A stretch of 64,000 bases of DNA from an uncultured Aquimarina sp. Its GTDB lineage: Bacteria > Bacteroidota > Bacteroidia > Flavobacteriales > Flavobacteriaceae. The position numbers and the translations under genes were made by a program. The notes under the pieces are model-generated. The model was not told the DNA's origin. It ran no database searches and worked only from the letters and a program-made list of their open reading frames with translations. The stretch's first letter is position 1. Each line of letters opens with the position of its first letter. Below, piece after piece: positions 27,026-34,543 of the stretch. Location of the stretch: the NCBI RefSeq assembly GCF_947492965.1, contig NZ_CANLOZ010000005.1, forward strand, positions 62,001-126,000, read 5' to 3'.

Positions 27026-27706
27026 ATGGCAGATTATACACGAATCGAAGTAGCGCAAATAACAAAGGATACAGGTATAGTACCTTTATTCTATCATGAG
27101 GATATTAATATTGTAAAGCAAGTTATCAAAGCATGTTATGATGGAGGTGCACGTGTTTTTGAATTTACAAATAGAGGTGATCATGCTCAAGATATCTTCG
27201 GCGAAGTTGCCAAATGGATACAAAAAGAATTACCAGGTATGGTTTTAGGTGTTGGATCTATTGTAGATCCTGGCACCACTTCTTTATTCATTCAAAAAGG
27301 AGCTAACTTTATTGTTTCTCCAATCTTAAATAAAGAAATAGCCAAAGTCTGTAATCGCAGAAAAGTTGCATGGTTACCTGGCTGTGCTACTCTTACAGAA
27401 ATTAATTATGCTGAAGAATTGGGCGCTGAAATTGTAAAAATATTTCCTGCTGCTCAAATCGGTGGAGCTGATTTTGTAAAAAGTATAAAAGCTCCATGCC
27501 CATGGACTAGTATTATGCCAAGTGGTGGAGTCACTCCTGAAAAAGAAAATTTAACTGATTGGTTCAATGCAGGCGTACATTGTGTTGGTATGGGATCTAA
27601 ACTTATCGTAAAAGATAAGAATGGAAAACTAGATTATGACAAGATCACGGAGCTTACTAAAAACTCAATAAACATTGTAAAAAGCTTACGAAATCGCATT
27701 CTATAA
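27026..27706 (+). CDS. kdgA: KDPG aldolase
   Basis: This class I aldolase of 226 residues splits KDPG into pyruvate and glyceraldehyde 3-phosphate. The catalytic Glu is in ARVFEFTNRGD and the Schiff-base Lys in EIVKIFPAAQIGGADFVKSI. IMPSGGVTPEKEN forms the phosphate loop. It ends the main alginate operon; about 100 bases later the second GntR-controlled promoter begins. No clear terminator hairpin is seen between. Confidence 0.92.
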   Translation: MADYTRIEVAQITKDTGIVPLFYHEDINIVKQVIKACYDGGARVFEFTNRGDHAQDIFGEVAKWIQKELPGMVLGVGSIVDPGTTSLFIQKGANFIVSPILNKEIAKVCNRRKVAWLPGCATLTEINYAEELGAEIVKIFPAAQIGGADFVKSIKAPCPWTSIMPSGGVTPEKENLTDWFNAGVHCVGMGSKLIVKDKNGKLDYDKITELTKNSINIVKSLRNRIL

Positions 27707-27792
27707 CCTCTATTTTGGTATTACAGTAAAACCTTCTTTTAAAATATCAAATTGATACAAAAACAATTAAATTAAATAATTTTTCACAAAAA

Positions 27793-27823
27793 TTGTCTTA
27801 AATAAAAATAATCTATATATTTG
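27793..27823 (+). promoter_or_regulatory. Promoter of the T9SS-protein/lyase-like unit
   Basis: TTG at 27793-27795 and TATATTTG at 27816-27823 are 20 bases apart and match the Bacteroidetes -33/-7 consensus. The -7 element runs into the first operator palindrome, exactly as at the gntR promoter. The next start codon is at 27880. Confidence 0.78.
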
Positions 27824-27844
27824 GTTAACCAATTTGGTTAACCA
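27822..27844. promoter_or_regulatory. Tandem GntR operators, copy 2
   Basis: Two identical palindromes TGGTTAACCA at 27822-27831 and 27835-27844 repeat the layout at 11432-11454, with the same 13-base centre spacing. This ties the downstream genes to the regulator encoded at 11475. The 13-base offset is not a whole helical turn, suggesting two dimers on different faces or overlapping contacts. Confidence 0.78.
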
Positions 27845-27879
27845 AATATAATTTCACCAATTCTCTAAATGAAATAATT

Positions 27880-29073
27880 ATGAAAAATTTATTACTTATC
27901 TGCACAATGCTAACTATGACCTTGGGGTTTTCTCAAATTCCTTCAGGATCAGGCACATATATCAATAAATTGATTTTAAGTCCTAATGGTCCAGATTTAA
28001 CTAATGAGTATATAGAGATAAGAGGTACTCCAGATGCTGTAATTCCTTCAGATTTATATCTAATAAATGTAGAAGGTGACGGAGAAGCATCTAGAAGTGA
28101 CTATGGAGAAGTTGGAGAAGTGATTCAATTAGGTGATGGAACAAGAACTTTTGGTTCTAACGGATTTCTAGCTATTGTAGCAAATTATACTGATGAAAAT
28201 ACAAGTGTAGTTACTACAAACCCTTATTCTAGCGTTATCGCAGCGGGGACTACTGTGGTTACTATCGAACTTGTAGGAAACGATGTTACTGGATCTTCTA
28301 GTAGTAATGTTTCTTCATTTACGCCAGACATTGGTTATGATGGAAATTTTGAAGATTGGAGTGCTACTTATATGCTAATACAGGCTCCTAGTGATCCTAG
28401 TGGTGTTGATATAGATGCTAATGACGATGGTATTATCGATGCGACAGGTGATCATACGATGTGGACACGATACGATTCAGTAAGCTTTTTAGATGAAGAT
28501 GACTTACTTGATGCTGGAGATAATGGAGAGTTCGGATATGGGCAAATTATCGTTGTAAGAGATTTAGCTGAAAACTCTGCTAGTATTTTTACAGATACTG
28601 GTGCTACAGTAATAGAAAACACAGGGAGTAATGTACACTTCTGGGGTAGACAAGGTACCTCTACAGGTTTTGCAGCTTCAGATTGGATAGCAGCTTCTTT
28701 TGATGGAACAGGTCCTAATTGGGAGTTCTCTAGTAATACAGCACGTGTATCTCCAGAAGAATTCGCTGGTTATGTTATTCCTAGTGATATATATGGAGCT
28801 TTAAACCCTACTGTTGCGTTATTATCCGTAACAGGACAAGAATTGACTGATGATATTTCTTTCTATCCCAATCCGACATCGAATGTAATTAACATAAATT
28901 CTAAAAATGATATTATACAATCCTTAGAGGTTGTGGATGTTACAGGTCAAATTTTATTGAACAAAAAAGAAAACTTAGATGTTGTTGATCTAACACCATT
29001 TGCTACTGGTTTGTACTATTTAAATATATACGGTGATGGTGCAAAAATCACCAAAGCAATCGTAAAAAAATAA
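27880..29073 (+). CDS. T9SS-exported protein of unknown function in the alginate regulon
   Basis: This 397-residue protein has a signal peptide (to about residue 19, ending GFSQ) and an N-terminal region reminiscent of a lamin-tail domain (YINKLILSPNGPDLTNEYIE, then VIQLGDGTRTFGSNGFLAIV). It ends with a type A sorting domain from about residue 325 (ISFYPNPTSNVININSK, ending KAIVKK). It is acidic and rich in D, G, S and T, as are many secreted marine proteins. No catalytic motif is recognised. Its own promoter carries the GntR operators, so it should be made with the alginate enzymes; binding to polymer or the cell surface is a guess. Confidence 0.7.
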   Translation: MKNLLLICTMLTMTLGFSQIPSGSGTYINKLILSPNGPDLTNEYIEIRGTPDAVIPSDLYLINVEGDGEASRSDYGEVGEVIQLGDGTRTFGSNGFLAIVANYTDENTSVVTTNPYSSVIAAGTTVVTIELVGNDVTGSSSSNVSSFTPDIGYDGNFEDWSATYMLIQAPSDPSGVDIDANDDGIIDATGDHTMWTRYDSVSFLDEDDLLDAGDNGEFGYGQIIVVRDLAENSASIFTDTGATVIENTGSNVHFWGRQGTSTGFAASDWIAASFDGTGPNWEFSSNTARVSPEEFAGYVIPSDIYGALNPTVALLSVTGQELTDDISFYPNPTSNVININSKNDIIQSLEVVDVTGQILLNKKENLDVVDLTPFATGLYYLNIYGDGAKITKAIVKK

Positions 29074-29080
29074 GAACGCA

Positions 29081-29107
29081 TAAAATCAAAATAATGGTTT
29101 GATTTTA
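29081..29107 (+). terminator. Hairpin after the T9SS protein gene
   Basis: TAAAATCAAA pairs with TTTGATTTTA around a 7-base loop (10 bp), 8 bases after the stop codon. The 3' arm itself is U-rich and is followed by AATTTGAG. It may partly terminate transcription before the lyase-like genes. The stem is AU-rich, so strength is uncertain. Confidence 0.45.
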
Positions 29108-29131
29108 AATTTGAGTTTACTACTATCTATT

Positions 29132-29162
29132 TGATATCCCTGCATTTTTTGTGGGGATATCA
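29132..29162 (+). promoter_or_regulatory. Perfect 9-bp inverted repeat upstream of the first lyase-like gene
   Basis: TGATATCCC (29132-29140) and GGGATATCA (29154-29162) are exact complements with a 13-base loop that contains TTTTTT. The repeat ends 34 bases before the ATG at 29197. No U-run follows. It could be a 5'-UTR stem or a protein-binding site; the sequence alone does not decide. Confidence 0.45.
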
Positions 29163-29196
29163 TGATTAAAATCAATAACTTAACGCCCTGTAATCG

Positions 29197-30315
29197 ATGA
29201 AACATTTTATTTTATTTTTTGGTTTAATTGTAAGTTATAGTATAACCGCACAGGTCACCTTAGATGCTAATGGTCCAGGAAATACTTATGAACTCATTAA
29301 TAGCGTTCTTGCACCTACCAGTGGAAATGTAATAGAAGCTCCTGGAATTACAGGAAGTACCTGTGACAATCATTCTACTTATGTTGGTACGGATGGAAAT
29401 CGTCATATAGATGAGCTATTTGATTCTGATTTAGGTATCAATGTTTTTAGGTTTCTTCTCCACGTAGATGAAGATATAGATCGTGACAAATGTAATACTA
29501 CCGATAGACAACGTAATGAGATCAAAACGTACGCACCTTCACCTGATAACCTAAAAGGTACATTAGGAGAAACAGTTCAATACAAATGGAAGTTTAAAAT
29601 CGATGCTAATTTTCAACCCTCTACCAGTTTCACCCATTTACATCAATTAAAATCAGTTGGTGCGGATGCTGCAGAAGAAAGTCAACCACTAATCACGCTA
29701 ACTGCAAGGAAAGCAACTGAAGATCGACTAGAACTAAGATACGCACCTACCACATCGCAATCTACGCTAACCACTGCAAATCTTTCTTTACTAAAAGGAA
29801 ATTGGGTAGAAGTAGTTGAAACGGTTACCTATGGAGAAACTGGGAACTCTAACTATAGCATTATTATTACCAATGTTGATAGTGGTGCAGAAATTCTAAA
29901 CTACTCCTCTTCTAATTTAAGAATGTGGAAAACAAATGCAGATTTTATAAGACCTAAATGGGGTATTTATAGAAGTTTAAATTCTGCTTCCGATCTAAGA
30001 GATGAAGAAGTGTTATACGCTAATTTTTCCATTACCGAAAATCCTAATTTATCAGTACCTACTGTGTCAGAAAAAAAATTATTTGATATATACCCAAATC
30101 CAGCAAACGCTACCATAAATATTACCTTTTTAGAAAACATCAGTGATTACGAAATAGTAATCACTAACCAATCTGGACAATTAGTTCGTAAAGGCGGAAT
30201 ATTAAAAACCGATACACTTGATATCACTACTCTTTCTAATGGACTCTACTTTATTAAACTAATAGATCATAAAACCAATACCTTTTCTGTGGAGAAAATT
30301 GTAAAAATGAACTAA
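29197..30315 (+). CDS. Secreted polysaccharide-lyase-like jelly-roll protein with T9SS sorting domain (paralogue 1)
   Basis: This 372-residue protein has a signal peptide (to about residue 18), a predicted beta-jelly-roll domain (about 20-285) and a type A sorting domain (LFDIYPNPANATINITF to the end). Conserved elements shared with the next gene are DRQRNEIKTY, YKWKFKI, FTHLHQLKSVG, PLITLTARKA, DRLELRY, KGNWVEVVETVTYG and DFIRPKWGIYRSL. The Arg/Asn/Glu and His/Gln sets and KWGIYR resemble heparin-lyase-I-like and glucuronan or alginate lyase folds. I do not recognise a characterised family. Placement in the alginate regulon makes a uronan lyase likely, but unproven. Confidence 0.65.
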   Translation: MKHFILFFGLIVSYSITAQVTLDANGPGNTYELINSVLAPTSGNVIEAPGITGSTCDNHSTYVGTDGNRHIDELFDSDLGINVFRFLLHVDEDIDRDKCNTTDRQRNEIKTYAPSPDNLKGTLGETVQYKWKFKIDANFQPSTSFTHLHQLKSVGADAAEESQPLITLTARKATEDRLELRYAPTTSQSTLTTANLSLLKGNWVEVVETVTYGETGNSNYSIIITNVDSGAEILNYSSSNLRMWKTNADFIRPKWGIYRSLNSASDLRDEEVLYANFSITENPNLSVPTVSEKKLFDIYPNPANATINITFLENISDYEIVITNQSGQLVRKGGILKTDTLDITTLSNGLYFIKLIDHKTNTFSVEKIVKMN

Positions 30316-30328
30316 TCTCACATTCAAT

Positions 30329-31150
30329 ATGCGATCAATTGTCATTCTATCTATCTTTTTCTTATATGCTACCTCATATACCCAAGTTTCGCTTAGTGCC
30401 GATGGACCTGGAGACACCTATCAGCTTATTGCTTCTAAATTAGCTCCTGGTTACAACCCTATAGAAGCACCTGGAATAAAAAAAGGTGATTGTGATAACC
30501 ATTCTAATTTTAAAGACACTCATATTAGTGAGATTTTTAGCAAAGAATTACAGAAACATGTATTTAAATTCGTAATCCATGTAGAAGAAGATAATGATCG
30601 TTGTAAGAAGTTCGATCGACAACGTAACGAAATTAAAAGCTACAAATCTTCACCTGATCATCTCAAAGGAGTACAAGGAGAAACAGTGGAATACAGATGG
30701 AAATTTAAACTGGATAAAGGTTTCCAACCTTCTAAAAGATTTACTCACTTACATCAACTAAAAGCTGTAGGAGGATTGGATAAAGATATGCCTCTTATTA
30801 CATTAACTGCCAGAAAAGGAAGTGTTGATCGTTTAGAATTACGATATGCCTCTGGTTTGGATCAAAACACCCTAACCAAGGTAAATTTAGACGAGCTGAA
30901 AGGTAATTGGGTAGATGTGATCGAAACAGTAACTTATGACGAAAAAGGAAAAGCTAAATTTTCTATAATTATTAAAAATCTAAAAACAGGTAAAACTATA
31001 TTAGAGTATAAAAACAATGACCTAAAAATGTGGAAAACAGAAGCCGACTTCATTAGACCTAAATGGGGTATCTATAGGAGTCTAAAAAATTCACAAGATC
31101 TTAGAGATGAAGAAATATTATTCGCTGACTTTGTGATCACTGAATTATAG
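30329..31150 (+). CDS. Secreted lyase-like jelly-roll protein without sorting domain (paralogue 2)
   Basis: This 273-residue protein has a signal peptide (MRSIVILSIFFLYATSYT) and one domain aligned over its whole length with paralogue 1: DRQRNEIKSY, YRWKFKLDKGFQPSKRFTHL, PLITLTARKGSVDRLELRYA and DFIRPKWGIYRSLKNSQDLR. It is more basic than its neighbour and lacks the C-terminal sorting domain, so it should stay periplasmic while paralogue 1 goes to the surface or outside. It starts 13 bases after paralogue 1. Such pairs of surface and periplasmic enzymes are common in polysaccharide loci. Catalytic function is inferred. Confidence 0.65.
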   Translation: MRSIVILSIFFLYATSYTQVSLSADGPGDTYQLIASKLAPGYNPIEAPGIKKGDCDNHSNFKDTHISEIFSKELQKHVFKFVIHVEEDNDRCKKFDRQRNEIKSYKSSPDHLKGVQGETVEYRWKFKLDKGFQPSKRFTHLHQLKAVGGLDKDMPLITLTARKGSVDRLELRYASGLDQNTLTKVNLDELKGNWVDVIETVTYDEKGKAKFSIIIKNLKTGKTILEYKNNDLKMWKTEADFIRPKWGIYRSLKNSQDLRDEEILFADFVITEL

Positions 31151-31222
31151 CTCTAAAAAACAACGAAATCATTACCTGCAAAAACTTTACATAATAATAA
31201 TTAGCTCGACTGAAATTTTATA

Positions 31223-32077
31223 CTAAAGATCAAAAACTCTACTTAGGTTAAAACCGAAGAAAAAATCTCCATCACCCCAATCACCAGAAGCCTGACCAAG
31301 GAATCCATTTTCGAACATAGGTTGTGCATTGGTAAAATGTAATTGAAAAACGTGACCACCAGTTTCTATATCTACGCCAATGGACAGTGGATTTTTGAAC
31401 GCAGAACTACTACTCCTGTTTAAATGATATCCATAATCTACATTTAAGCTAAATCGTTTTGTAAGTTTATAACGACCACCAACACCCATAATAAATTGAG
31501 AATTATCCTGATCATCAAATCTTACAAAATTTTCGTGAAGATAGGAAGGCGCAAGTTCTAGAGATAACCTTTTTCCAAATTTCCTAGCAATCAATACCTG
31601 AGAAACATAAGACAATCTGTTATTAAATTCTAATTTTGGTAATTGATCCGTATCTAAACCAGTATTTACGGTTACTAAATTATATCCTACGATTGTTAAC
31701 GGAAAACCATTTTTCTTTTGTCTAAATAACCTATATTTTACGTGACCTCCATAAGTTTTCTGAAATGAACTTCGAGCAATTCCAATATTAACGGCATCAG
31801 AGATCCCATAAATAAATTTTAATTGAGTAACCGCTTGATCCAATCCAAAGAAGTCATCAATTCCGTTTTCTACACTACCAAATCGATGCGCAACAATAAA
31901 AAATAGATTTCTCTTATTAACCAGTTTTGTGGATTCAAAATTAACAATCTTCAACCCTTTAAAAGTTGAGGAGACATAATTATCTTCCTGTATACCGGAC
32001 TCTAATTCATTTAACAAATCATCCTGAGCTAATAGAGTATAAGGGAATATTAATAAAATTAAAATGAGTTTTTTCAT
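31223..32077 (-). CDS. Outer-membrane beta-barrel protein, DUF5777-like
   Basis: This 284-residue protein has a signal peptide (MKKLILILLIFPYTLLAQ) and alternating hydrophobic/polar strands ending in an aromatic-rich strand GDFFFGFNLSRVFDL, as in outer-membrane barrels. The segments FIVAHRFGSVENG and VDIETGGHVFQLHFTNAQPM are typical of the DUF5777 family. No enzyme function is known to me. The OB-fold gene lies 35 bases upstream on the same strand, and cytochrome and YceI genes are divergent, which suggests a joint role with small redox or lipid-binding proteins at the envelope. Confidence 0.75.
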   Translation of the reverse strand: MKKLILILLIFPYTLLAQDDLLNELESGIQEDNYVSSTFKGLKIVNFESTKLVNKRNLFFIVAHRFGSVENGIDDFFGLDQAVTQLKFIYGISDAVNIGIARSSFQKTYGGHVKYRLFRQKKNGFPLTIVGYNLVTVNTGLDTDQLPKLEFNNRLSYVSQVLIARKFGKRLSLELAPSYLHENFVRFDDQDNSQFIMGVGGRYKLTKRFSLNVDYGYHLNRSSSSAFKNPLSIGVDIETGGHVFQLHFTNAQPMFENGFLGQASGDWGDGDFFFGFNLSRVFDL

Positions 32078-32112
32078 TAAGACGATATTATGATAAGAAT
32101 AAGTGTTATTTA

Positions 32113-32496
32113 CTATTTTATTATGGATGCCTGATCAAGCTTTACTATTTCTAACAGTTCATCATACCCAATACATCTTCCCTTTATGGAATAAACGGAA
32201 TTCAAATTGGTTTCCAAAATACCATGATTGGCATCAAAAGTACAGTAGGCAGCATTTGCAAGCATTAAAGAATTTGATTCAATTTCTGTAAGTGCTCCTT
32301 TTACAATGATAGTTTTGTTTAAATATTTCTTCGAAGCTAGTTCTGCATCCTTGGAAAACTCTTTCACCAAACTGATTGCCTCTAAATTAAACGACGCTTC
32401 TTCCTTTTCAATATTTCTATGAGATTGATAAAGATATTTATACCCAAAAAAACCACCAATGGCTAAAATGACTAGAACTATTATAAGCTTTTTCAT
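32113..32496 (-). CDS. Small membrane-anchored OB-fold (tRNA_anti-like) protein
   Basis: This 127-residue protein has one N-terminal hydrophobic segment (about residues 3-24, LIIVLVILAIGGFFGYKYLY) and a soluble domain with the pattern VKGALTEIES and KGRCIGYDELLEIVKLDQAS, which is that of tRNA_anti-like OB folds. Such proteins in Bacteroidetes are placed beside DUF5777 and YceI genes; the molecular role is unknown. It is probably anchored in the inner membrane and facing the periplasm. It is the first gene of a two-gene minus-strand unit. Confidence 0.7.
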   Translation of the reverse strand: MKKLIIVLVILAIGGFFGYKYLYQSHRNIEKEEASFNLEAISLVKEFSKDAELASKKYLNKTIIVKGALTEIESNSLMLANAAYCTFDANHGILETNLNSVYSIKGRCIGYDELLEIVKLDQASIIK

Positions 32497-32621
32497 AACG
32501 AAGTATTAGGCTTAAGTTGTTTTAAAAGTATGAAAATTATCCTCCGAATGAAACATATTTTTGCATATGAATGAAATTTGATCTAATTTCTACCGACCAA
32601 AACTTAATATATAACTCACTT

Positions 32622-32990
32622 ATGAAAGTACATTTTCTTAAATTCTTTGTCTTTTGTGCACTATTTATACATATTGGTTGCGAGAATGATAGCGAAGATG
32701 ATTTGGTTGATGTAACTCCACCTGTTACCTTAGTTACCTATGAATCTGACGTGAAATCTATTATCGATACAAACTGTATTGCTTGTCATAATGACCCTCC
32801 TATTAACTTTGCTCCAATGCCTTTATTAAATTTTACACAGGTAAAAGAAGCTGTAGATAATCGTGGTCTGCTAGATAGAGTATCCTCTGAAGATATTAGT
32901 TTTTTGATGCCTGCAGGTGGCCCAAGACTTCCACAGGCAACTATTGATATCATTTTACAGTGGAATACAGATGGATTATTAGAACAATAA
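32622..32990 (+). CDS. Cytochrome c-type lipoprotein
   Basis: A single haem-binding motif NCIACH is followed by a probable axial Met in FLMPAGGPRLP, the layout of a class I-like cytochrome c. I chose the internal ATG at 32622 over the upstream one at 32571 because it gives a proper lipoprotein signal (MKVHFLKFFVFCALFIHIGC) of a 122-residue protein. It should sit on a periplasm-facing membrane surface and transfer electrons. YceI follows after 15 bases. The partner is unknown. Confidence 0.8.
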   Translation: MKVHFLKFFVFCALFIHIGCENDSEDDLVDVTPPVTLVTYESDVKSIIDTNCIACHNDPPINFAPMPLLNFTQVKEAVDNRGLLDRVSSEDISFLMPAGGPRLPQATIDIILQWNTDGLLEQ

Positions 32991-33005
32991 AATAACAACC
33001 ATTCT

Positions 33006-33542
33006 ATGAAAAATATCATATTCGTTTTTCTTTTTATTATTTCTGGAACTGTCTTTGCCCAAGGAAAATTCATTACTAAAAAAGGTGTTATTAGTTTTGA
33101 AGCTTCCGTTCCTTCTTTCGAAGAAGTAAAAGCAAAAAACACGACAGTAACGGCGATCTTAAATACTGATAATGGAGAAATTGCTGCTCTAGCATTGGTA
33201 AAAGGTTTTAGATTTAAAAATGCCTTAATGGAAGAACATTTTAATGAAAACTATATCGAATCTGATGATTTTCCAAAAGCTACTTTTAAAGGCGTACTGG
33301 TAGACTTTGATGTAGAAAATTTACAAAAAGAATATATCATTAAGGGGAAGTTATCGCTACACGGAAAATCAAAAGAGATACAAACTAAAGGGATCATAAC
33401 AAAAGACGGAAATACAATTTCTATTTCATCAACATTCATTGCAAAACCAGAAGATTTTGATATTAAAATACCAAGTATTGTAAGTAAAAAAATTGCAGAT
33501 GATATCTCGGTATCCTTAAATTTTCTTCTAATAAAGAAATAA
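33006..33542 (+). CDS. YceI-family periplasmic protein
   Basis: This 178-residue protein has a signal peptide ending VFAQ and the YceI lipocalin-like pattern: GVISFEASVPSFEEVKAKN, FRFKNALMEEHFNENYIESD, DFPKATFKG, then KGKLSLHGKSKEIQTKG. YceI proteins bind amphiphilic molecules such as polyisoprenoids. The gene follows the cytochrome lipoprotein. About 100 bases separate it from the glycoconjugate cluster, which might use polyprenyl carriers, but a link is speculative. Confidence 0.85.
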   Translation: MKNIIFVFLFIISGTVFAQGKFITKKGVISFEASVPSFEEVKAKNTTVTAILNTDNGEIAALALVKGFRFKNALMEEHFNENYIESDDFPKATFKGVLVDFDVENLQKEYIIKGKLSLHGKSKEIQTKGIITKDGNTISISSTFIAKPEDFDIKIPSIVSKKIADDISVSLNFLLIKK

Positions 33543-33643
33543 ATAACAACGGTAATAATTTAAAATCAATTCTATACGAACAGACATTTTCATTTTTTTC
33601 AACACAAATTTTAATTTTAAAAGGCTTAACTCTTACAACCCGA

Positions 33644-34543
33644 ATGAACTCACTTAAAACACTCCTTTATTTTTCAATTTTTAAGTATCCCCTTTCGGCT
33701 AGGGAAATTTTCTTATTTTCTTCTGCAGCTGATGAAAATGAAGTAAATCATGAATTGGATCTTTTAAAACAAAAAGGAGTCGTATCTATCGATAATGACT
33801 TCTATTTTTTAGACAATAATCCTTCTTTGGTAAAACGAAGAATTAAGGGTAATAAAATGGCTAATTCTGTTATGGACAAGGCAATTAGGAAAGGAGCATT
33901 TATTTCCAAATTCCCGTACGTAAAAGCAGTTGGAATTTCAGGATCCTTATCTAAAAATTATCATGATAAAAATGGAGACGTTGATTATTTTGTAATTACC
34001 AAATCTGAAAGATTATGGGTTGCTAGAACCTTATTAATGTTATACAAAAAGATTTTTTTATTGAACTCTAGAAAGTTTTTTTGTATTAATTATTTCGTAA
34101 CCGAAAACTCTCTGGAAATATCTGAGAAAAATATTTTTACCGCTACAGAACTTTTAACGCTGATTCCAATTACTGGTGATTTTACAGAATTTTACAATCA
34201 AAATCGCTGGGTTTCTAATTTTCTTCCTAATCTAGAAATTGGAAAACCTTCAATTATCTCTGCAAAAAGAAAACCTATAACCTCAAGATCCATTGAATTC
34301 TTATTGCTTAGTAAACTCGGAAACATTTTGGAATCAACATTTCTAAAACTTACTCTTAAGAAATGGAACAATAAATTTAAGACTTTAAGCAAAGAAGATT
34401 TCAAAATAGCTATGAAGTCTACACAAGGTGTATCGAAACATCACCCTCAAAACTTTCAAAAACAAGTAATTAATAAACTAAATAAAAAATACCAAGAATT
34501 TCAATCAAGGTATAATATAGAATTAGAAAAAGAACATGCTTGA
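33644..34543 (+). CDS. Nucleotidyltransferase-fold protein opening the glycoconjugate cluster
   Basis: This 299-residue protein has an N-terminal winged-helix-like part (residues 1-65: PLSAREIFLFSSAADENEVN, LDLLKQKGVVSIDNDFYF) and a central nucleotidyltransferase motif GISGSLSKNYHDKNGDVDYF, with the GS and D-x-D of the DNA-polymerase-beta fold. The C-terminal half is helical and basic. Relatives are often found beside radical SAM and glycosyltransferase genes, but I know no reaction for them. It overlaps the next gene by 8 bases. A regulator or a transferase on a small molecule are both possible. Confidence 0.65.
   Translation: MNSLKTLLYFSIFKYPLSAREIFLFSSAADENEVNHELDLLKQKGVVSIDNDFYFLDNNPSLVKRRIKGNKMANSVMDKAIRKGAFISKFPYVKAVGISGSLSKNYHDKNGDVDYFVITKSERLWVARTLLMLYKKIFLLNSRKFFCINYFVTENSLEISEKNIFTATELLTLIPITGDFTEFYNQNRWVSNFLPNLEIGKPSIISAKRKPITSRSIEFLLLSKLGNILESTFLKLTLKKWNNKFKTLSKEDFKIAMKSTQGVSKHHPQNFQKQVINKLNKKYQEFQSRYNIELEKEHA

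Noticed and set aside
32571..32621. Upstream ATG for the cytochrome lipoprotein
   Set aside because: The 17 extra residues are polar and would hide the clear lipoprotein signal that starts at 32622.
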